DNA from: Strigomonas culicis
Taxonomy: Eukaryota; Euglenozoa; Kinetoplastea; Trypanosomatida; Trypanosomatidae
Direction: 5' to 3'
NCBI GenBank assembly: GCA_000482145.1
Contig: AUXH01000336.1
Location: forward strand, 1-21,013
DNA length: 21,013 nt
A program made the position numbers and the translations under genes. Shown piece after piece: positions 1 to 6,900 of the stretch (the first letter of the stretch is position 1; every line of letters starts with the position of its first letter). The notes under the pieces were generated by a model. That model did no database searches, had not been told where the DNA came from, and was given only the letters and a program-made list of their open reading frames with translations.

Positions 1-4
1 GTAT

Positions 5-27
5 GAGAGAGAGAGAGAGAGAGAGAG
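5..27. repeat. (GA)n dinucleotide repeat
   Basis: A GA run at the window edge. On the transcribed strand it is a CT tract and may belong to the splice acceptor of the next gene downstream, outside the window. Confidence 0.8.
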
Positions 28-240
28 GATGGCAAAGAAAACAAAGCACATATAAAGATGGACGCCCTCCGTGTTACATTTCTGTACATAAACACAACGG
101 AGCAGATTAAAAGAGAAAAAGAAGAGTAGGTATGGCTACTCGACACAAAAAGAAGCAATATATAAATTCGTTTTCATTCATTTTTTTTTTTCGTTATCAG
201 ATTCGAGCGTACGTACAAGCACATTTGTGTGCATCCATCA

Positions 241-1209
241 TCACACTTTAGAATAAAAATGGGGTTGCATCCGTATGCACGTTTCCTGTGCCACGGACAT
301 CCACAGCTTGCCGTCCCCACCGTACATGCGGCCATGGTTGAGGCCACGATTGTTCCCCGCCCATGAGCTCTTAATGTCGAAAAGAAACCACTGATCCACA
401 CGGATATCTTGATGGCGATGAAAGTAAATGGCATGATCGAGACTCGCTGCCATCTTCATGTTCTTAAATGCGCGATCGCCGTGGGGAAGGAAGGAGGACA
501 TGGCCACCGTAAAATCGGAGAGCCAACAGCAGATGATCAGATGCATCCGGTCCAGTGGGATCTCACTGGCATCCGACAGCAGACGCAGACCCTCCGGCCG
601 CACTCGCATCCACACGTCCTGGAAGAGCGGATTGGTCGCCCCTTCCGCGAGTGGGGCCAAATTCATGTAGTCCACCCGCGCCCACCTTCGCATGGCATCA
701 TCCTGGCGCACGGACGGCCTTGCCGCCAGCTCGCCGTCGTACCGCTGCTGCAGCTCCTGCAGCCGCTTGTCCAAGGAAGCGGTCGTCCGCAGGTCGTGCG
801 CGGACGGCATCACGAGCTGGTGCTCGAGGCCGCTCCGCTCCTCGCGGTGGAAGCTCGCGACGGCCGACAGCAGCAGCCGCCCGCCCTGGCGCGCCTGCAC
901 CTGCCGGGCGGAGAAGGACCGCCCCTCCCGCAGATGCACGACGGTGTACACAATCGGGTCCGGCGACTCGCTGACGCCACGGTCGAGGAAAACGAGGCGC
1001 AGGGAGTGGATGCGCCGCCCCACCCCCGCCGTCCGGTAGGCACACTCCACCGTGTGCGCCACGAGCTGTCCGCCGTAAGTGGCGACGCTCACAGAGGGCG
1101 TCCATAAGCACCGTGCGCGAAATGTACAGCTGTCCACCGTTTCCAACTTCAGTGCATGCTCAAGAATATAAGTGAACTCTTCCACAAAATAGCTTTGAAA
1201 ATAAGACAT
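241..1209 (-). CDS. TesB-type acyl-CoA thioesterase II (double hotdog)
   Basis: A 322-aa protein that by family hydrolyses acyl-CoA to free fatty acid and CoA. The collinear signature of TesB/ACOT8 is present. An N-terminal hotdog carries a GGQLVAHTVE-like helix and a FSARQVQA-like strand. A C-terminal hotdog carries SLDHAIYFHR and a terminal AQET segment. Asp258 and Gln308 fit the family's catalytic Asp and Gln, and Ser281/Ser282 lie where the family has the third catalytic residue. The start is the first ATG after the acceptor AG at 1222-1221. The open frame continues upstream only through a Phe/Leu run encoded by the pyrimidine tract. The last three residues are SKV, a non-canonical PTS1-like tripeptide, so glycosomal import is possible but unproven. 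It is the last complete gene of the unit in this window. Family assignment is firm; location is inference. Confidence 0.9.
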   Translation of the reverse strand: MSYFQSYFVEEFTYILEHALKLETVDSCTFRARCLWTPSVSVATYGGQLVAHTVECAYRTAGVGRRIHSLRLVFLDRGVSESPDPIVYTVVHLREGRSFSARQVQARQGGRLLLSAVASFHREERSGLEHQLVMPSAHDLRTTASLDKRLQELQQRYDGELAARPSVRQDDAMRRWARVDYMNLAPLAEGATNPLFQDVWMRVRPEGLRLLSDASEIPLDRMHLIICCWLSDFTVAMSSFLPHGDRAFKNMKMAASLDHAIYFHRHQDIRVDQWFLFDIKSSWAGNNRGLNHGRMYGGDGKLWMSVAQETCIRMQPHFYSKV

Positions 1210-1220
1210 GTAGGTTGTCA

Positions 1221-1290
1221 CTAGCGTAATAATCAGGAGGCGGATGAAACAGAAAAGAAACGCAAGAGAAGGAAGATTAAAAAAAAAAAA
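1221..1290 (-). promoter_or_regulatory. Spliced-leader acceptor region of the thioesterase gene
   Basis: On the coding strand a T12 run and a pyrimidine-rich stretch (1290-1249) are followed by the first AG at 1222-1221. This leaves an 11-nt leader before the ATG at 1209. No other AG lies between tract and start, which fixes the start choice. Confidence 0.65.
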
Positions 1291-1443
1291 CACTTCTCGT
1301 GGGTCCTTTCTTTTCATGTACGTACGTATGCATGGGTGTACGGGTGTGCACAAGTACATGCTCTGTCGTCACTTTAAAGGAGGATAACAGAACAGCAATG
1401 TAACAAGCAATTCCAACGTTCGCAAAGACGGGAAACGCAAGTG

Positions 1444-1461
1444 AAGAGAGAGAGAGAGAGA
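1444..1461. repeat. (GA)n dinucleotide repeat in spacer
   Basis: A GA run a few bases after the stop codon of the 171-aa gene; CT-rich on the transcript strand, within its 3' UTR. Confidence 0.75.
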
Positions 1462-1467
1462 CGACGG

Positions 1468-1983
1468 TCACTCCGTCTGCATGCGCAGGCGGCGCAGCTC
1501 CTCTTTTCGCGCCTCCTTGGCCGCCGTTTTCTGCATCTCCACCGTCTCCGTGTATGTCAAGAAGTAGTTGGTCGGCACGTCCGCCAGGATGCGCTGGATC
1601 TCCCGCTCGCTGAGCGAGCCGCCGTACGCGCGGCGCACCGTATCCTCGACGGGCACGCGGCGGTCCTTGTACTTCTCCACCAGCTGCCGCTGATCTTCCG
1701 CCTGCGACAGGGGCGCCGCCTCCCTCAGCTGCGCCTGCTCGTTCCGCTGCTTTGCGTCCTCCGTGTCGCGCTGACCGTCCGCCCGCTCCTGCCTGGAGGC
1801 CTCCCGGCGCGCCAACTCCTTCGAGAAGCGCGCGTGCCGCTCGCGGATGCTGTCGCCCCTGTCCTGCAGCCGCTGTAGCAGCGCTGGGTGCTGCAGCAGC
1901 CGGTCGCACCGCCCCACGTGTACGCGCAGCTCGGCGACCGGCAGCGCCGTCTCGTCAATGGCTTCCTTGTCGCTCGCCGACAT
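1468..1983 (-). CDS. Conserved-looking hypothetical protein, charged and helical, 171 aa
   Basis: I do not recognise this protein. The predicted 171 residues have no signal peptide or membrane segment. A short N-terminal part is followed by a strongly charged Arg/Glu/Gln stretch (about residues 45-105) that looks like a long helix or coiled coil. A more ordered segment follows, with a GGSLSERE turn and the pattern ADVPTNYFLTYTET, and the C-terminus is basic and helical. The start is the first ATG after the acceptor AG at 2023-2022 and gives a 38-nt leader; the longer open frame upstream only runs through low-complexity spacer. Codon use and GC content match the neighbouring genes, and the gene sits in a normal slot with its own splice-acceptor pattern, so I consider it real. 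Its C-terminal half is the more likely place to find homology. Confidence 0.75.
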   Translation of the reverse strand: MSASDKEAIDETALPVAELRVHVGRCDRLLQHPALLQRLQDRGDSIRERHARFSKELARREASRQERADGQRDTEDAKQRNEQAQLREAAPLSQAEDQRQLVEKYKDRRVPVEDTVRRAYGGSLSEREIQRILADVPTNYFLTYTETVEMQKTAAKEARKEELRRLRMQTE

Positions 1984-2017
1984 GGCGGACAGTGCAGTGG
2001 GAAAAAAATGTTGTATA

Positions 2018-2069
2018 CTATCTGTAGAAAAGGGGGAAAAAAAGGAAGGAAGGAAGGAAGAAAAAAAAC
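2018..2069 (-). promoter_or_regulatory. Spliced-leader acceptor region of the 171-aa gene
   Basis: A pyrimidine tract with CCTT repeats (2069-2027 on the coding strand) is followed by AGs at 2023-2022 and 2019-2018. The first gives a 38-nt leader to the ATG at 1983. Confidence 0.65.
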
Positions 2070-2228
2070 AATACGTGCGTGATCGGTTGGTAGAGAAGCG
2101 AACATGATACACACACATGAATACAATACTCTTTTTTTTGTGTGTGTGGTGGTAGTTGTTTTGTTTGTTTTTATTGTTGAATGCAAATAGAGAACGGACA
2201 AAACAAAACAAATTGAAAACAGCTGTGC

Positions 2229-3221
2229 TTAGGCCAACGAGAACAACCTTTTCGTATTCGCGCAAATGATGCCCGCCAGCTCCTCCAGCGAGCCGACCTC
2301 GTCGCGTCGCAGCTCGTACAGCGTCTCCAGCACGGACACCACGTGGCACGGCTCGCAGCGCCCCTTCACCACCGAGCCGGCCGCGAACTTCTCTTTCTTG
2401 CACACCGGAAATGGCGCGAGCAGCTCGTCGGAGACGCACAGCTTGGACGCTCGCTCCGCCCCACGCTGCTGCAGCAGCCGGCGCGACGCGTGTGTGTTGC
2501 GTATGTCGCACCACGGGCCGTCCGTCTCGATCAGGAGGCGCTCGAGCGGCACCAGCTTCGCCACGGCCAAGTTCTCCTCCGTCTTGAGGCTGCAGCCGTT
2601 GATCCCAATGTACAAGGTCAGGTCCAGGTACCGCTGGAGCTCCCCCGCCGTCCCCGTGAAGCTGTGCACAACGCCGCCGTGGAGCCGCGCCATGTGCTGC
2701 GACAGAATCTGATAGAAGTCGCCGTTCGTGTTTCGGTCGTGTAGGAACAAGGGCAGCCGGTGCCTTTCCGCCAAGTCCAGCTGGCGCAGGAAGTACTCTT
2801 GCTGCACCTCCTTGGTGCAAAAGCAGAGCCGGTCGTAGTCCAGGCCCACCTCGCCCACGGCCACCGCGCAGCCTCCATGGTGAACCGAGTGGGTGCTCAG
2901 CAGCGCATCCAGCTCCCCGTAGTACGCCTCCGGGTCCTTGAGGAACTCAGAGCAGCGCGTGGGGTGGCAGCCAATCGTGCTGTAGCACCCGATGCCCTTC
3001 GCGGCGACGGTCTGGCAGAGGCTTGCGGCATGCCGGCTCTCGCGCACATTGCCCCCCGTGATGATGAGGTCCGACACGCCCACCCGCAGCGCCCTCTGGA
3101 CCACCTCCTCCAGGTCGGCGGCGTGCTGGCGCCGCTTGTTGTACGTGCCCGCGTACATGTCATCCGTCAGGTTAATGCCGATATCGATCAGTCGCCATGC
3201 TGGGACCTCTAATTTCGACAT
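2229..3221 (-). CDS. TatD-family metal-dependent deoxyribonuclease (TATDN1-like)
   Basis: A 330-aa TIM-barrel hydrolase, the usual length for eukaryotic TATDN1. By family it is a Mg2+-dependent DNA exonuclease/endonuclease linked to DNA repair and to DNA breakdown in cell death. Motifs in order: IDIGINLTDD near the N-terminus; GCHPTR; GEVGLDYDR with the metal-binding Glu; FLHDRNTN; VVHSFTGT; and IETDGPWCDIRNTH with the conserved Asp. The N-terminus has GIN where bacterial TatD has the HxH pair, which is typical of the eukaryotic TATDN1 branch and not a defect. The start is the first ATG after the acceptor AG at 3276-3275; an upstream in-frame TTG is ignored. No targeting sequence is obvious. 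The 245-nt spacer downstream separates it from the 171-aa gene. Family assignment is firm; substrate and location in this organism are unknown. Confidence 0.93.
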   Translation of the reverse strand: MSKLEVPAWRLIDIGINLTDDMYAGTYNKRRQHAADLEEVVQRALRVGVSDLIITGGNVRESRHAASLCQTVAAKGIGCYSTIGCHPTRCSEFLKDPEAYYGELDALLSTHSVHHGGCAVAVGEVGLDYDRLCFCTKEVQQEYFLRQLDLAERHRLPLFLHDRNTNGDFYQILSQHMARLHGGVVHSFTGTAGELQRYLDLTLYIGINGCSLKTEENLAVAKLVPLERLLIETDGPWCDIRNTHASRRLLQQRGAERASKLCVSDELLAPFPVCKKEKFAAGSVVKGRCEPCHVVSVLETLYELRRDEVGSLEELAGIICANTKRLFSLA

Positions 3222-3910
3222 GGCCACGGCGCGAGAGAAGTACAACGTTTTCTTTTTTTTTCCTTCTCCTTCACCTACAAATTATTTAAAAAAAAATGAA
3301 AAAAAACGAGAAGGGGAAAAGGAGTAGAGTGATAGAGACATGTGTTGTTGCGTTGGTGGGACAGTTTGTCGGTTTTATCACCGACACGAGCATAATGGAG
3401 AAAAAAGGGAGGAAGATCAGTATCATAAAAAAAAAAAGAGAAGGCAACGATAATTCAAAAGTAATTATGTAAAATAAAACGGCGCGTAAGAAGCCAAGGG
3501 AGTTTTACGCATATCAGTGCTACAAATAGAAGAAAAAAACGAATCTTTTATTATTGGTATTCTTCTGTTTTTTTTTTTAATGTCAGTGCATCGTCCGTTT
3601 AGTGGTACGTTTTATTTTATTTTTCTTTGTTAGCATCTAGCGTCGTGTTATATGTGGACAGAAGTGGACTAACAGTAACAATGTGAATCACAGAAGTTAG
3701 GCACATATACATATACGTTTATAGTGCTTGTGGGAACAGGGAAGAGAAAGAGAAAGAGAAAAAAAGCGCAAATAAAAAATAAAAAAAAACATGAACGAAA
3801 TCAAAACAAAAGTAGTAAACAGTGTATAACAGCATGAATAAATGACCAAACGAAAAGAAAAGAAAAAGGAACAGAATGAAGAAACGGTGGTCAACTTACG
3901 AACCCAAGCT
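3222..3910. other. Spacer between ABCA and TatD
   Basis: About 690 nt, AT-rich with many A/T homopolymers. It holds the ABCA 3' UTR and the TatD acceptor and leader. The short open frames here are low-complexity, and no RNA gene is recognisable. Confidence 0.6.
3275..3328 (-). promoter_or_regulatory. Spliced-leader acceptor region of the TatD gene
   Basis: A long T/C-rich tract (3328-3284, coding strand) is followed by the first AG at 3276-3275 and a leader of about 53 nt to the ATG at 3221. The leader contains a second, purine-rich stretch. Confidence 0.6.
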
Positions 3911-6900
3911 CTATGAACAGCACGTACAACAAGTGAAGCAGCCACAAGCCTTCCGCTTCTTCTCAATACGCGCCTCTAGCTCCCGTTCCATTCGGTGCTC
4001 GGCCTCTTCGCTGATTTGTAAGAAGACCTGTTCGATCGACGTTTGCGACACGTTGTAATCCGTGATGTGCAGCATATCGTGGTGCTCTTGGAGGAGCTTA
4101 AAGGTGTGCGAGAGCTTCGTGGTGCCGGGCAGCTCAAACGTGAAGCGCCGGGCGCGGTACTCGATGAGCTTCGCTCCGTGAAAGCGCTCATCAAAGAAGG
4201 TGGTCACCGTGTGCCGGAGCTCCTCCGTGTCCTTCGACACGCGCAGGTTCACCTCGAACCCGGTGCCAAACTTCTTCTTCAAGTGCGTCTTGTTCCCGAT
4301 GCACTCCAGCGTCCCCTCCACCATGATCGCCACGCGGTGGGCGACGGCCTCCACCTCCTCCAGGTGGTGCGTCGTCAGCACGACGGAGCAGTTGTCCGCG
4401 ACCGTCTCGATCGCGTTCCACAGCCCGCGCCGCGCGACGGGGTCCATGCCGGCGGAGGGCTCGTCCAGGAACACGACGCGCGGCCCGCCGATGAGCGCGA
4501 TGGCGACGGAGAGCTTCCGCCGGTTGCCGCCGGACAGGCGGTGCGCGAGCGTCCCGCGGTACGGCGTGAGCTCGCACATCTTCAGCAGCCCTTCCACGAC
4601 GGCGCGCCGCTGCGCGTAAGACACGCCGCGGATGCCGGCGTACACCCAGAGGTGCTCCTCCGGCGTCAGCAGGTCGAGCGTCGCGTCGAACTGCGGGCAG
4701 TAGCCGATGTAGCGCAGCGCCTCGCGGCTCTCGTTGACGATGTCGCTGCCGCAGACAGACGCGTAGCCGCTCGTGGGGTAGAACTCCTGGCAGAGGATGG
4801 AGATGGTCGTCGTCTTGCCGGCGCCGTTCGTGCCGAGGAAGCCGAACACCTCGCCGGGCCGGATGCCGAACGTGACGTTGCGCACGGCCACTTTACCGTT
4901 GCCGTACACCTTGCGTAGGTACTTGACGTCCACCAGGTCGCTCTTGCGCTCCTCCGAGTGCAGCACATCCTCGCGTTCCTTCACGACGTCCTCGTCCTCG
5001 TCTTCGATCACCTCCGGCGGCGCGTCCGGCCGGTGGAAGAGGCGCTGCGAGCGCTGGCGGCGGCCCGGGTGGTCAATGAAGATGGTGACGAACACAAAGA
5101 AGGGCAGCTCGATGAGCATGTACACGATCGGCCAGCCGGTCACGTCCATGCTCCAGGCCGACTTGGTGGACCCGAGCGCCGTCTCGAGCCGCAGGACGGC
5201 CAAGTTGCTGATGCCCTCGCCGACGCAGTAGCTCGGGATGACTCGGAACACCCACCGCAGGATACTACCCACGTCTTTCGTGGAGTCGATGATGGACAGC
5301 ACCGCGACGCAGAGGACGAGCAGGAAGCCTGCGATGAAGTTCGCCAGCATGACCGTGTTCTGCGCCGAGGCGTGCTCCGAGAAGAGGAAGCTGAGGGCGT
5401 AGGCCATGGCCACGCCGGAGAGGCCGTAGAGGAAGAAGAGAATGATGGTTGCACCGACGTTGTTGCGCGCGACGTACTCCTTGCGGTCAAAGATCAGGAA
5501 CACAAAAATGACAAGAAACATTGTAATGATGTACGACGCAATGTCAAAGAGGAAGTTCGTCAGCCAGTACAGCGAGAAGTAGAGGCCGGAGACGCTCTGT
5601 AGGTGGCGCGCCTTGCACGCCTTCTCCTTCACAATCCATGAGACGTATGTGGATGGAATGAACGTAAAAGGGATCATAATGATGATGGCGATCATCATGG
5701 CGTAAAGGGAGTCCATCGCATCCTGCTCCTGCAGCGTCTTGGGCATCACGTTGACCACGGTGGTAAGTAGCACGTCCTGACTGCCCTTGCTGGTGGTGAA
5801 GATGCTGTTGTACAAGTCGTAGAGGCCAATGCCCGGCGAGTGCAGACTGGACGCGTTGTAGAAGATGGTGGGTGACCCGACCGCCGCGTCGCTGCACGTG
5901 AGGCCGCCGTACCGCTCGTAGCCGAGCGGGTGCGCCGAGTACGTCTCGAGCATGAAGGCGGACAGCGCCTGCGCGGACGCCACCCCGGCGGGCTGATACG
6001 TGTGCGCAAGGGAGGAGAAGGGGAAGGTCGGGGAGCAGCTGACCTCGTCCACCTCCACGTTGGTGCCGTACAAGTCGCTCGTCAAGATGATCTCCGGCGA
6101 CTGCAAGATCTTCACCAGCATGAGCAGCATGGCCAACAGGACGCAGAGCACGGGACACACAATTTGGAAGAACTGGGTGCGGCGATCCCGCAGCGAGTTG
6201 CACAGCCGCTTGTACAGCAATACCTTGAACTGACTCCACATCATCTGGCGCTCGGCGGTGATCAGGTCCACGTTCCACACGGCCGACTGCTGCGCCTCTG
6301 CTTCATTCGCGGGGGCGGGGGCCTCCTCGTCCTGCTGCCGCATTTCGTCCCCCTCCGCCGGTGCAGCAACGGACGCCGGCTCGGCGGCCGCGAGGCCTTT
6401 TTTCTTGTCCTTCTTCGCCTTTTTCTTCGCCGCCTTCTCGTCCAGCAGCAACTGCTTCTTCGCGCGGTGCTTCTCCTCCTCGGCGATCGCGATGTTGAGG
6501 AAGATCTCCTCCAGCGTGGTGGCGGACATGCTGAACGCGTTGATCCCAATCGCGGTCGCCCTCTCGTCCTCGAGCGTCGCCAGGAGGTCGGGGAAGCATG
6601 GGCTCGCGTGAAGCGGCAGGCGGAAGGACACCTCGCCGGCGCCGGTGCCGAGCGGCTGCGCGTCAGGGACAAACCCATGCACGAGGGACGCGATGGCGGC
6701 GCGGTTGACGTGCTTCACGACGGACATGGTCAGCACGTAGCCGGCCCCCATCTTGGACTTGAGGAACAGATTGCTGCCGGAGCACCGCAGCGAGCCGTTG
6801 CTCATGATCGCGACGGAGTCGCCCAGCAGGTCCGCCTCGTCCATGTAGTGCGTCGTCAGCAGGATGCTGTGGGTGCTGGCCATCTCGCGCAGCAGACCCC

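Larger units (their letters stand above)
1210..1467. other. Spacer between the 171-aa gene and the thioesterase gene
   Basis: Holds the 3' UTR of the 171-aa gene, a GA repeat and the acceptor tract of the thioesterase. No other gene is seen. Confidence 0.6.

Noticed and set aside
1468..2820. 450-aa extended frame covering the 171-aa gene
   Set aside because: The extra 5' part runs antisense-free but out of frame through the TatD gene and through spacer homopolymers; the acceptor AG at 2023-2022 and the ATG at 1983 mark the real start.
2229..3221. TatD gene as catalytically damaged because the N-terminal HxH is absent
   Set aside because: The eukaryotic TATDN1 branch normally has DIGINL at this place; the other metal-site motifs are intact.
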